Shown: positions 26,033-34,452 of the stretch, piece after piece | How the letters are laid out: each line of letters begins with the position of its first letter | Numbering within the stretch: the first letter of the stretch is position 1 | Source of the DNA: Salinarimonas sp046292825 | Lineage (GTDB): Bacteria; Pseudomonadota; Alphaproteobacteria; Rhizobiales; Beijerinckiaceae | NCBI RefSeq assembly: GCF_046292825.1 | Contig: NZ_JBKBQG010000009.1 | Span: forward strand, 45,648 to 109,647 | Reading direction: 5' to 3' | DNA: 64,000 nt | Notes under the pieces: model-generated | Seen by the model: the letters and a program-made list of their open reading frames with translations, nothing else | Databases searched by the model: none | What the model was told of the DNA's origin: nothing | Program-made: the position numbers and the translations under genes

Positions 26033-26953
26033 TCAGACGGCGTGATCGCGCGCATAGGCCGCGACCTCGGCATGGGTCGCGAACCAGACGTCGCCCTTGG
26101 CCTTCGCGTGGCGGAGGATCTCCTCGAGGATGAAGATCCGCGAACGGTAGCCGATCACGAAGGGGTGCATCACGAGCTGGAAGACGGAGCCCTCCGCGTA
26201 GGCGGCGTCGAATTCGCGCAGGAAGATGTCGAGCACCGCGGCGGGGGGCGTGTAGGGGCGCGTCGCGGGATTGCGGTTGAAGAGGAGGTAGACGGCGTCG
26301 TCGCGCAGCCACTCGACCGGCACCTCGACGAGGCCCGTTTCCACGCCGTCGAGGAGGAGCTCGTAGGGCTCCTCGTCGGCCATCATCGAGCTGTCGTAGA
26401 GGAGGCCCATTTCGGCCGCGATCGCGATCGTGTTGCGGCTGAGATCCCAGTTCGCCGAGCGCAGGCCCACCGGATCGGTGCCGCTCGTCGCGCGCAGGAC
26501 GTCGCGGGCGCGCTCGGTCAGGGCGCGCTCGTCTTCATAGCCGAGCTTCGAATTGTTCTCGTGAATGAAGCCGTGGATGCCGATCTCGTGGCCATGCGCC
26601 GCGATCCGGCGCGGCTCGTCTGGGTCGATGAGGGCCGCGACGGCGGGCACGAAGAAGGTCGCGCGCGCGTCGTAGCGGTGCAGCACGTCCAGGATGCGCG
26701 GGACGCCGACGCGGCGGCCGAACTCGCCCCAGGCGAGCCGCCCCATCGCGCGTCCGCCCTGTCCCATCTCGAAGGTCTCGTGGTCGCAATCGAAGGAGAG
26801 CGCGACCGCGCATCTCTTGCCCTGCCACGAGGGCGGCCGCAGCCGCCGCCCCGCGCGCACCCGGCCGACGAGCCCGCGCCATTCCGCCTCCGGCCAGGCA
26901 TGGGGCGGGACTTCTTGGGGAGGAACTCCCTCCGGCGCGCGCCCGTCCGCCAT
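26033..26953 (-). CDS. Polysaccharide deacetylase family protein (PuuE/cyclic-imide-hydrolase-like)
   Basis: A 306-residue NodB-homology protein without a signal peptide, so cytoplasmic. The metal site is seen as SFDCDHETF (near 54) and HGHEIGIHGFIHE (near 120), with RSANWDLS and VMHPFVIGYRSRI later. Cytoplasmic NodB proteins of this wording include allantoinase PuuE and cyclic imide hydrolases, which open a C-N ring amide, rather than chitin deacetylases. It overlaps the GST stop by one base (TGATG). In this cluster a role in opening or deacylating a nitrogen compound is more likely than cell-wall work. Confidence 0.83.
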   Translation of the reverse strand: MADGRAPEGVPPQEVPPHAWPEAEWRGLVGRVRAGRRLRPPSWQGKRCAVALSFDCDHETFEMGQGGRAMGRLAWGEFGRRVGVPRILDVLHRYDARATFFVPAVAALIDPDEPRRIAAHGHEIGIHGFIHENNSKLGYEDERALTERARDVLRATSGTDPVGLRSANWDLSRNTIAIAAEMGLLYDSSMMADEEPYELLLDGVETGLVEVPVEWLRDDAVYLLFNRNPATRPYTPPAAVLDIFLREFDAAYAEGSVFQLVMHPFVIGYRSRIFILEEILRHAKAKGDVWFATHAEVAAYARDHAV

Positions 26954-27576
26954 CACAGATCGCCCCGCAGGCGCAGCATCGCGCGATAGCCCGGCCGCTG
27001 CGTCGCCGCCTGCCAGAACGCGGCGATCGCGGGGAACGGTCCGAGCGCGGCCGGCCACGCGCGCAGATAGAACAGCACGCAAGCGACGTTGAGGTCGGCG
27101 ACGGTGAAGCGCCCGCCGACGAGATGCCCGCCGCCCGCCGCGAGCGCGTCCTCCAGCGCCGCGAGCGGACGCGCGAGGGCGGCGAGCGCGGCATCGCGCG
27201 CCTGAGGATCGCGCGTCTCGGGCGGGCGGTTGTGGGTGTGGACGAGGACCTCGTGCGCGTTCGGCTCGAGCTCGGTCGCCGCAAAGAGCGTCCACATCGT
27301 GGCGAGCGAATCCTCCGCGAGGTCGCGCGGCGCGAGCGGGCCGCCGACCTTCTTCGCCAGGTGGAGGTTGATCGCGAGCGATTCGGACAGGACGAGCCCG
27401 TCGTCGTCGATCGTCGGCACCCGGCCGATCGGATTGAGCGCCCGGAAGGCGGGGGCGCGGGTGCCCTCGTCGGAGATCGGCGTCGGCTCGTGCGTGTAGG
27501 GGACGCCGAGCTCCTCGGCCATCCAGAGCACGCGCGACGTGCGCGTGCGCGCGATCCCGTAGATCGTCAGGGTCAT
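26953..27576 (-). CDS. Glutathione S-transferase family protein
   Basis: A 207-residue cytosolic GST fold: N-terminal thioredoxin domain (TIYGIARTRTSRVLWMAEELGVPY, then NPIGRVPTI and the gamma-glutamyl-binding ESLAIN) and a helical C-terminal domain ending in GGRFTVADLNVACVLF. The putative catalytic residue is Ser/Thr in the TRTSRV segment. Lies between the deacetylase and gcvPB-like genes in the same operon; substrate unknown. Confidence 0.88.
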   Translation of the reverse strand: MTLTIYGIARTRTSRVLWMAEELGVPYTHEPTPISDEGTRAPAFRALNPIGRVPTIDDDGLVLSESLAINLHLAKKVGGPLAPRDLAEDSLATMWTLFAATELEPNAHEVLVHTHNRPPETRDPQARDAALAALARPLAALEDALAAGGGHLVGGRFTVADLNVACVLFYLRAWPAALGPFPAIAAFWQAATQRPGYRAMLRLRGDL

Positions 27577-27634
27577 GAGAAAGGCACCTCGCGAAGGAGC
27601 CCGCGCGGCCGTGATCCGGCCGCGCGGGTGGCTT

Positions 27635-29224
27635 TCATTCGCCGGCGGCGCGCGCGGGAGCGGCCTGCGCGTCGTCGCTCTGCGCCCTCTTGCGCAGATA
27701 GGCCCGCCAGGTCGTCGCCCAGCGCGCGGGATCGTCGAGCGCGGCGCCGTCGATCGCGTGGATCGCGGCGTTGTGCGGGGCTGCGCGGACGTGGTCCGGG
27801 TTCTCGTGGGCCTCGCGCGCGATCTCGGCGACGACGTCGATCCAGGTGTCGATGTCCTCCTTCGACCACATCTCGCCGGCCTCCGGCGTGAAGGGCTCGG
27901 GGACGAGCCAGGGCTCGTGGGCGAGCCAGGGGGCGTCGACGCCGAAGTCCGTCATGCGCGCGGAGAGTTCGGCGACGCCGATCCCGGTCGCCTCCTTGAG
28001 CTTCTCGAGCGAGTAGCGCGTCATCTCGAGGCGGTACTCGTTCAGATGCGGGTGGGATTTCGTCACGCCCGGGATGGCGAGGAGGCGCTTTTCCATGTAA
28101 TTGTTGGCGAGTACCGAGATGTCGGAGGCCTGCTGGATGCCCTCCTCGCCCATCGCCCGCGCCCACGCATAGGCGCGCATGACGATGTTCAGATTGCCGA
28201 AGAACTCGCGCACCTTGCCGACGCTCGCCTCGCGGTCGTAATCGAGATCGTAGAGGCCGGTCGCCTCGTCCTTGACGACGATCGGTTTGGGCAGGAAGGG
28301 CGCGAGCTCGGCCGAGCAGCCATAGGCGCCGGTCGCCGGGCCGCCGCCGCCCTTCGGCCCGCCGAAGGTCTTGTGCAGCATGAACATGCAGGCGTCGAAG
28401 CCGAGATCGCGGGCGCGGATCTTCGACATCACGCCGTTGAAGTTCGCGTGGTCGTAGAAGGCGAGCGCCCCGGCCTCCTTGGTCAGCCGCACCCATTCCT
28501 TTATCTGCGGGTTGTAGATGCCCATGTCGTCGGGATTGTTGAGCATCACCGCAGCCGTGCGGTCCGAGAGGGCGGCCTTCAAGGCGTCGATCGAGGGATA
28601 GCCGTTCTCCTCGAGCATCAGGGTGACCACCTCGAACCCGGCTGCGGCGGCGGTGGCCGGGTTGCAGGGATGGGCCTGGATCGTGGTGACGATCTGGTTG
28701 CGCTGGCCGAGCTCGCCGCGCGCGGCGAAATAGCCGCGCGTCACGCAGGTCTGCGTATAGGCCGCATGCGCGCCGCCGGCGGCCTGGAAGACGAACTGGT
28801 CCATGCCCGAGAGCTGGCGCAGGATCAGGTCGAACTCGTGCACGATCTCGAGGATGCCCTGCAATGTGCGCGGGTCCTGATAGGGATGCAGCTCCGCCAT
28901 CTGCGGCCTGAGCGCGATCTGCTCGGACAGGCGCGGATTGTACTTCATCGTGCAGGTGCCGAACAGGCTGATATTCATCATGCCGAGCACCTCCTGCGAC
29001 AGGTGGAGGTAGTGCCGCAGGACGTCGGGCTCGGTCATTTCCGGCAGAGCGGGCGGGGTGCGCCGGCGCATGGCGGCCGGGATCAGGCTCTCGGCGGCGC
29101 CGACGGTCGCGGCGACGTCCGGCTCGGCGGCGGGAAACACGGCGCCGCGGCGGCCGGGCACGCCGAGCTCCATCACGACGGGCTCGTTCCAGCGGGCCTG
29201 GCGGTATTCACGGGGCTTCGTCAT
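27635..29224 (-). CDS. gcvPB: Glycine dehydrogenase (decarboxylating) subunit 2-like PLP protein
   Basis: A 529-residue PLP fold-type I protein of the GcvPB family, with PLP-binding Lys285 in MLHKTFGGPKGGGGPATGAYG. In canonical P-proteins this region reads HKTFxxPHGGGGPG, so the His is replaced by Lys and PG by PA. NISLFGTCTMKYNPR and NNPDDMGIYNP are otherwise family-like. It is somewhat longer than usual because of a C-terminal extension rich in Ala and Arg. Canonical GcvPA/B decarboxylates glycine onto the lipoyl arm of GcvH, but no gcvH, gcvT or lpd gene is in the window, so the reaction may differ. Overlaps gcvPA by one base. Confidence 0.85.
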   Translation of the reverse strand: MTKPREYRQARWNEPVVMELGVPGRRGAVFPAAEPDVAATVGAAESLIPAAMRRRTPPALPEMTEPDVLRHYLHLSQEVLGMMNISLFGTCTMKYNPRLSEQIALRPQMAELHPYQDPRTLQGILEIVHEFDLILRQLSGMDQFVFQAAGGAHAAYTQTCVTRGYFAARGELGQRNQIVTTIQAHPCNPATAAAAGFEVVTLMLEENGYPSIDALKAALSDRTAAVMLNNPDDMGIYNPQIKEWVRLTKEAGALAFYDHANFNGVMSKIRARDLGFDACMFMLHKTFGGPKGGGGPATGAYGCSAELAPFLPKPIVVKDEATGLYDLDYDREASVGKVREFFGNLNIVMRAYAWARAMGEEGIQQASDISVLANNYMEKRLLAIPGVTKSHPHLNEYRLEMTRYSLEKLKEATGIGVAELSARMTDFGVDAPWLAHEPWLVPEPFTPEAGEMWSKEDIDTWIDVVAEIAREAHENPDHVRAAPHNAAIHAIDGAALDDPARWATTWRAYLRKRAQSDDAQAAPARAAGE

Positions 29225-30633
29225 CACGCGAGCACCTCCTCGAGTGCCTCGACCAGCCGGTCGATGTCGTCCTTGGTGTGTACTTCCGTCACGCAATAGA
29301 GCGCGGCCCGGCCGAGCGCGGGGAAATCGCCCGAGATGTCCTTGCCGCCGAAGATCTTCTTCTGCCGCAGGCGCTCGTTGATCTGCGCGACGGACTTGCC
29401 CGTGCCGTCGAAGCGCACGACGAATTCCTTGAAGAACCCGTCGGCGAAGGCGATCTCGACGCCCGGCAGCGCCGCGATCCGGCGCGCGGCGTAACGCGCG
29501 CGCTGCACGATCAGCTCGCCGATCTCGCGGAAGCCTTCCGGTCCCATGAGGCTCATGTAGACGGCGCTCGCGATCGCGGTGAGGTAGACCGAGTTGCCGG
29601 TCCAGTCCTTGCCGTCCTCGCGCAGGCCGTAGGACGATTGATGCGCGAGGCACAGGCCGAAGCCGAGCTCGCCGGGCACCGAGGTCTGCGTGACCGAGAT
29701 GTTGAGCGTCGGGTACTCGCGCGCATACACCTCCTCGTCGCGCGAGGCGATGAAGCCGCCCGCGCCGCCGCCGCAATTCATGTGCGCGCCGAGCGTCTGG
29801 ATCGTGCCGACCACGATCTCCGCGCCGTACTCGGAGGGCGGCGCGAGGATGCCGAGCGAGATCGGATCGACGCCGACGATGGTGATCGCGCCCTTCGCGC
29901 GCGCCGCCGCGGCGAGGGCGGCGGGCTCTGCCTCGATCGTGCCGAAGAAGGAGGGCACCTCCATGTAGATCGCCGCGACCGCATCGGTCAGCTTGGCTTC
30001 GAGGTCGGCGCGGTCGACGAGACCGGTGCGCGGGTCGAAGCCGACGGTCTCCACCGCGATGTGGCTCTTCGTCTCGACGGGCTCGCAATATTGGCGGATG
30101 ACCGCGAGGCGCTCGGGATCGGTCGAGCCCGCGACGAGCACCTTGCGGCGGCCCGTGATCCGCGAGGCCATGCGGATCGCGTTGCCCGCCGCGCAGCCCC
30201 AGGAATAGACGGGCAGGCCGACGAATTCCATGCCGACGAGCTCGCCGAGCTGCGAGGCGAACTCGAACCAAACCTGGTTGCGGCCGTGGTCCGACATCGC
30301 CGTGCCCCACACCGAGGTGAGGAACTCGCTGCGCCCGGCGATCTCGTCGACGATCGCGGGCACGTTGTGCTGATAGATGCCCGCGCCGAGAAAGCTCAGA
30401 TTCTCCTCGCAGCTCTCGTTCTTTGCGAGCGTGCGCAGGAGGTGGCGGCGCAGCTCGACCTCGGAGGGGAGCGCCGGCGGCAGGTCGAAGCGGCCGCGGA
30501 AACGGTGATCCTCGGGGATCTGGGCGAAGAGCTGCTCGATCGAATTGGCGCCGATGGCCGCGAGCATCGCGTTCTGGGCCTCGGGGACCGAGTTCGGCAT
30601 GTAGGGATGCGGCCTCGCGATGTCCTGTGTCAC
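29224..30633 (-). CDS. gcvPA: Glycine dehydrogenase (decarboxylating) subunit 1-like protein
   Basis: A 469-residue GcvPA-family partner of the protein at 27635. The first 120 residues keep the family frame (MPNSVPEAQNAMLAAIGANSIEQLFAQIP, SFLGAGIYQHNVPAIVDEIAGRSEFLTS), but the canonical YQPExSQG-x-Q motif is replaced by WGTAMSDHGRNQVWFEFASQLGELVGM, followed by YSWGCAAGNAIRM where MYDGATALAEA is usual. These changes lie at the active-site interface and point to a changed substrate. It follows the AcoX-like gene after 44 bases, with no operator between, so it belongs to the operon of operator F. Confidence 0.85.
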   Translation of the reverse strand: MTQDIARPHPYMPNSVPEAQNAMLAAIGANSIEQLFAQIPEDHRFRGRFDLPPALPSEVELRRHLLRTLAKNESCEENLSFLGAGIYQHNVPAIVDEIAGRSEFLTSVWGTAMSDHGRNQVWFEFASQLGELVGMEFVGLPVYSWGCAAGNAIRMASRITGRRKVLVAGSTDPERLAVIRQYCEPVETKSHIAVETVGFDPRTGLVDRADLEAKLTDAVAAIYMEVPSFFGTIEAEPAALAAAARAKGAITIVGVDPISLGILAPPSEYGAEIVVGTIQTLGAHMNCGGGAGGFIASRDEEVYAREYPTLNISVTQTSVPGELGFGLCLAHQSSYGLREDGKDWTGNSVYLTAIASAVYMSLMGPEGFREIGELIVQRARYAARRIAALPGVEIAFADGFFKEFVVRFDGTGKSVAQINERLRQKKIFGGKDISGDFPALGRAALYCVTEVHTKDDIDRLVEALEEVLA

Positions 30634-30677
30634 GCTCCTGTCCTCCTCCTTGTCTGGAGCGCGTCGCTCGAGCCCGC

Positions 30678-31808
30678 TCAGGCGGCGACGCGCATCATTG
30701 TCGACTGGCCCGGCGCGGTGCGCACGGGCATGTATCCGGACAATTTCCGGTCGAGATCCGCGTCGCCCGTATCGACCCGCAAGCAGGGCGGATCGAGGCC
30801 GACGAGCTTGGCGAGTCCGGTGACGACGACGATGTTCTGCCGCCCCACCCGCCGGATCACCTCCGCCGAGAATTGCTGGTTGCCACGTCCGAAGACGAAG
30901 CCCTGGCCTCCCGTGACGCCCGTCACGATGGTCGCCGGGACGCCGTCGCCGAGGAGCCGCAGAAGACGCTCCTCCCCGACGTCGAGCGCGATCGGGCGGC
31001 CGTCGAGGACGACGTCGATGCCCAGAAGCGTGCCCGGAAAGCCGAGCCGGCGCTTGATGCGCGCGATGCTGGTGCCGCAGCCGAGCAGGTAGAGCCGGCG
31101 CGGTTCCATGTTGCGCACGATCTCGCCCGCGAGCGCGTCGAGCGCCTCCTCGTCGCTCGCCCGCGCGGAGGCCTTGCCCGCCTGCAGGAGCGCGCGCTCG
31201 AAGGGCACCCGCGCATAGCCGTGCAGGCGCGCGGAGACGGCGCCGGCGCGAAGCGCCGCCTCGTCGATGTCCATCACCTCGGCTTCCGCGAAGCGCAACC
31301 GAGGGTCGCCCTCGACCAGAAGGCGGGCGAGATTGCCGGCCGCCTCCGGGCTCGTCGCGAACACGGCCGAGTGCATCTTCACGCCCGTCGGGATGCCGAG
31401 GAGAGGCACCCGCGTTTCGAGCGCGTCGAAGACGTCGCGCGCCGTGCCGTCGCCTCCGGCGAAGAGGACGAGATCGACGCCCGCCTCGGCGAGCGCGGCC
31501 GCCGCGGCGCGGGTGTCGGCGGGGCCGCTCGCGTCCTCCTCGGCGGGAATGGGGAGGATATCGGCGTCGAGCCCGGCCTCGCGGCAGGCCCCTTCGCCCA
31601 TCGCGCCCCGGCAGGCGAGGAGGCGCATCCGGTCGGCGAGGGGCGCGAGCCTGGCGAGCGCGCGCGCGGCCCGCGCCTGCGATTCCGGCACGGCGCCGAG
31701 CGCGCGGGCGCGGGCGAGCGCCTCGGGGCCGTCGGTACCCTTGAGGCCGACGCGGCCGCCCATTCCGGCGATCGGATTGACCACGAGGCCGATGCTGCGC
31801 CGTTTCAC
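30678..31808 (-). CDS. ATP-NAD kinase family protein (AcoX-like)
   Basis: A 376-residue diacylglycerol/NAD-kinase-fold protein. LVVNPIAGMGG at the N-terminus and FAGGDGTARDVFDAL near residue 117 form the nucleotide site, followed by LLGIPTGVKMHSAVFA. This is the AcoX branch, found beside acetoin and other catabolic operons; its true substrate is not known. The GTG start follows a GAGGGG site, and operator F lies only 17 bases further up, so this is the first gene of an operon running AcoX-gcvPA-gcvPB-GST-deacetylase-dehydrogenase-DadA. Confidence 0.86.
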   Translation of the reverse strand: MKRRSIGLVVNPIAGMGGRVGLKGTDGPEALARARALGAVPESQARAARALARLAPLADRMRLLACRGAMGEGACREAGLDADILPIPAEEDASGPADTRAAAAALAEAGVDLVLFAGGDGTARDVFDALETRVPLLGIPTGVKMHSAVFATSPEAAGNLARLLVEGDPRLRFAEAEVMDIDEAALRAGAVSARLHGYARVPFERALLQAGKASARASDEEALDALAGEIVRNMEPRRLYLLGCGTSIARIKRRLGFPGTLLGIDVVLDGRPIALDVGEERLLRLLGDGVPATIVTGVTGGQGFVFGRGNQQFSAEVIRRVGRQNIVVVTGLAKLVGLDPPCLRVDTGDADLDRKLSGYMPVRTAPGQSTMMRVAA

Positions 31809-31825
31809 GAAACCCCTCTCCGATT

Positions 31826-31842
31826 TGTTCGCACTGCGAACA
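31826..31842. promoter_or_regulatory. Operator F upstream of the AcoX/gcvP-like operon
   Basis: TGTTCGCACTGCGAACA, a perfect palindrome with 7-base arms, 17 bases before the GTG of the AcoX-like gene. Together with operator A it is the best-formed site in the set. Confidence 0.72.
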
Positions 31843-31901
31843 TATGTTTTACGCAGCGCGAGAATATCCGATCCTGTCGCGGACGCAAGCCGCGAACGCG
31901 C

Positions 31902-32381
31902 TCAGGCGCGGCCGATCGGATGCATGCGCGCGCGGTGGAAGTCCTTCGTGCCCGCCGCCGCGAGCCGCAGCTCGGCGATCTTCCAGGCGCCGTCGATCCG
32001 CACGAAGCGATGGTGGTATTGCGCCCACAATTCGCCGTCGGGAGCGCCGCCGCGATAGCGGTGCCAGGCGTAGAGGAGGCAGGTCGAACGCGCGGCGTCC
32101 GGCCCCTCGCGGGCGATGCGGATATTCGACACGTGATGGCTCGTCGCGGCGAAGATCTCCGCGAGCCCGCGCGCGACCGCGGCCCGGATCGCCGCCCGCC
32201 CGCGGATCTCGGGCACGTCCGGCCCGTAATCGACGCGGGCGCCGTCCGCGAACAGATCCGCCAGCGCATCCGGCTCGTTGCGGTCGAAATGCCAGCAATA
32301 AGCGTGGATCGCGTCGGCGATCGCCGCGCGGTCCTCGAGATCGGCGATGCGGGCGGCGAGATCGGGCGTGGCGTCGGTCAC
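31902..32381 (-). CDS. SnoaL-like/NTF2-like small protein
   Basis: A 159-residue protein of the SnoaL_4/nuclear-transport-factor-2 fold: LEDRAAIADAIHAYCWHFDRNEPDALADLFADGARVDYG, then SHHVSNIRIA and YHHRFVRIDGAWKIAELRL. Relatives are small dehydratases, isomerases or beta subunits of ring-hydroxylating oxygenases; no oxygenase partner is nearby. The GTG start has GGAGG 8 bases upstream. It follows tctB after 23 bases and is the last gene of the TctCAB operon; 59 bases separate its stop from operator F. Confidence 0.84.
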   Translation of the reverse strand: MTDATPDLAARIADLEDRAAIADAIHAYCWHFDRNEPDALADLFADGARVDYGPDVPEIRGRAAIRAAVARGLAEIFAATSHHVSNIRIAREGPDAARSTCLLYAWHRYRGGAPDGELWAQYHHRFVRIDGAWKIAELRLAAAGTKDFHRARMHPIGRA

Positions 32382-32404
32382 GGGGGAGCCTCCACTAAAG
32401 AGCC

Positions 32405-32884
32405 TCAGAACAGGAGCGGGCGGCCGACGAGGATCGGCGCGACACGCGTGAACATCAGGTAGAAGCCGCCCGCGAGGAGGAGGCACAGGCCGAGGATCGG
32501 CAGCGCGGAGCGTCGCGGCTGCGGCGAGAGCGCGATCATCGCGAGAGCCAGGAAGGCGAGCGTGCCGACATAGAGCCCCACATGGCGGACGGCGTAGAAG
32601 AAGCCGATCCCCCACAGAGCGGTCGCCGCGACGGCGAGGAGATGCGCGGGCTCGGGCTTGGCGGGCGCGCTGCCGCGGCGCAGGCCTGCGAGCGCGACAT
32701 AGGCGCCCGCGCAGAGCATCGTCGCATAGGCGAGGAGCGGCACCAGCCAGGCGCCGCCGCCGGGGCTGCGGCGCCAGGTGCCGAGATGGACGTGCGCGAT
32801 GCCCAGGAGCGCGATTCCCACGAGCGCGACGCCGAGCGCGATCGCGCGGCCGTCCCGGCCAGTTCGTTGCGGTGTGCCGCTCAT
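32405..32884 (-). CDS. tctB: Tripartite tricarboxylate transporter small permease TctB
   Basis: A 159-residue membrane protein with four hydrophobic segments (AIALGVALVGIALLGIAHV, AWLVPLLAYATMLCAGAYVAL, the LAVAATALWGIGFF region and a final LGLCLLLAGGFYLMF). It has the size and topology of TctB and lies next to tctA with an ATGA overlap. Forms the permease with TctA. Confidence 0.88.
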   Translation of the reverse strand: MSGTPQRTGRDGRAIALGVALVGIALLGIAHVHLGTWRRSPGGGAWLVPLLAYATMLCAGAYVALAGLRRGSAPAKPEPAHLLAVAATALWGIGFFYAVRHVGLYVGTLAFLALAMIALSPQPRRSALPILGLCLLLAGGFYLMFTRVAPILVGRPLLF

Positions 32885-34383
32885 TTGCGTGTCGCCCAGA
32901 CGAAGAGGAGCATGATCGCCGCGCCGCCGGCATAGATCGACAGCGCGAGCGGGCTCTGGAACAGGTAGATCCACTCGTTCTGCCCGAGCATGAGGCTCTG
33001 CCGCAGCGCGCGCTCGAGACCGGGCCCCAGGATGAAGCCGAGCGCGAGCGGCGGGATCGGCATGCCCACGAGCCGCATCAGGACGCCGAACACGCCCGCG
33101 ATCACCAGCATCCAGACGTCCGCGATGGAATTCGAGGTGGCGTATGTGCCCAGGATCGCGAGGCCGAGCACGACCGGCAGCACGTAGCGCGGCTGCAGCA
33201 TCGAGATGCGGGCGTAGTAGGGCAGGAGGAGCTTGCTCGTGCCGAGATTGATCAGGCTCGAATAGAGAAGCAGCATGAAGATCGCGTACATCACGACCAT
33301 GTTGTTCTCGATCATGGTCGGCCCGGGCGAGATCCCCTGCATGACGAGCGCCGCGCCGATCAGCGCCGCGCTGCCCGATCCGGGGATGCCGAAGGCGAAG
33401 AGCGGGATCAGCGTCGCGCCCGCGGTCGCGCTGTTGCCGGCTTCCGGCGCGGCGACGCCCTCGAGCGAGCCCCGCCCGAAGCGCTCCGGCTTCGAGGACA
33501 CGCGCTGCGCGAGGCCGTAGCTCAGAAAGCCCGCGAGCGTCGCCCCCGCGCCCGGCAGCGCGCCGATGAAGGTGCCGGTGGCGCTGCCGAGCAGAACCGA
33601 CTTCCAGAGCCGCGCGAAGGTGCGCGGCCGGAGCCGATCGGCGGCGCGATCGTAGCCCTCCGGCTCGTCGGGGACGCCGCCCGCCGCGGCGCGCGCCCGC
33701 GCGGCGAAGGTCCGCCCGACCTGGAGCATGATCTCGGAGAGCGCGAATAGGCCGATCAGGAGTGGCACGAGGCCGATGCCGGCGACGAGCTCCTGGATGC
33801 CGAAGGTGAAGCGCGCGCTGCCGCTGAACGGATCGCGCCCGACCATCGAGAGGAGAACCCCGATCGCGGCTGCCGCGAAGCCGCGCGCGACCCGCCCCGT
33901 GTCGAGGGAGGCGATCACCACGATCGAGACGATGTAGAGCGCGAAGAACTCCCGCGGGCCGAATTGCAGGGCGAACAGGGCGAGGGGCGTGGCGATGAAG
34001 ATCAGGACGGCGACGCCGAACAGGTCTCCCGCGACGGATGCGTAGAGCGCCGTGTGCAGCGCCGTGTTCGGCAGCCCCGCCTTCTTGGCGGGATAGCCGT
34101 CGAGGATCGTCGCGGCGGCGCCGGGCGTCCCGGGCACGCCGAACATGATCGCCGAAACCGAGCCGCCGAACAGGCCGCCCTTGTAGATCCCCATCAGCAT
34201 GCCGATCGCCGGCGCGGTGTCCATGTTGAAGACGAAGGGCAGGAGGACCGCCATCGCCATGTCGCCGGAGATCCCCGGAATCGCGCCGACGGTCACCCCG
34301 AGGAGGACACCGAGGAGCACGGCGAGGAGGACCTCGGCGGAAAAGGCGATCTGCGCCGCTGCTGCGAGCGTGTCGAGGAGCAC
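32881..34383 (-). CDS. tctA: Tripartite tricarboxylate transporter large permease TctA
   Basis: A 500-residue protein with about 12 transmembrane segments and the TctA signatures VGAIPGISGDMAMAVLLPF, MGIYKGGLFGGSVSAIMFGVPGTPGAAATILDGYP and GALPGAGATLAGFLSYG, plus a repeated GIPGSGSAALIGAAL. It moves the ligand delivered by TctC. The start is a GTG behind an AGGGTC site. Middle gene of the tctC-tctA-tctB-SnoaL operon. Confidence 0.94.
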   Translation of the reverse strand: MLLDTLAAAAQIAFSAEVLLAVLLGVLLGVTVGAIPGISGDMAMAVLLPFVFNMDTAPAIGMLMGIYKGGLFGGSVSAIMFGVPGTPGAAATILDGYPAKKAGLPNTALHTALYASVAGDLFGVAVLIFIATPLALFALQFGPREFFALYIVSIVVIASLDTGRVARGFAAAAIGVLLSMVGRDPFSGSARFTFGIQELVAGIGLVPLLIGLFALSEIMLQVGRTFAARARAAAGGVPDEPEGYDRAADRLRPRTFARLWKSVLLGSATGTFIGALPGAGATLAGFLSYGLAQRVSSKPERFGRGSLEGVAAPEAGNSATAGATLIPLFAFGIPGSGSAALIGAALVMQGISPGPTMIENNMVVMYAIFMLLLYSSLINLGTSKLLLPYYARISMLQPRYVLPVVLGLAILGTYATSNSIADVWMLVIAGVFGVLMRLVGMPIPPLALGFILGPGLERALRQSLMLGQNEWIYLFQSPLALSIYAGGAAIMLLFVWATRK

Positions 34384-34452
34384 GATGCGACCCTGTCGAG
34401 ACTGGAAGAAGCGTCTTGCGGGCGCCGCGCGGCGGCGGCGCCCGCTCGTGCG

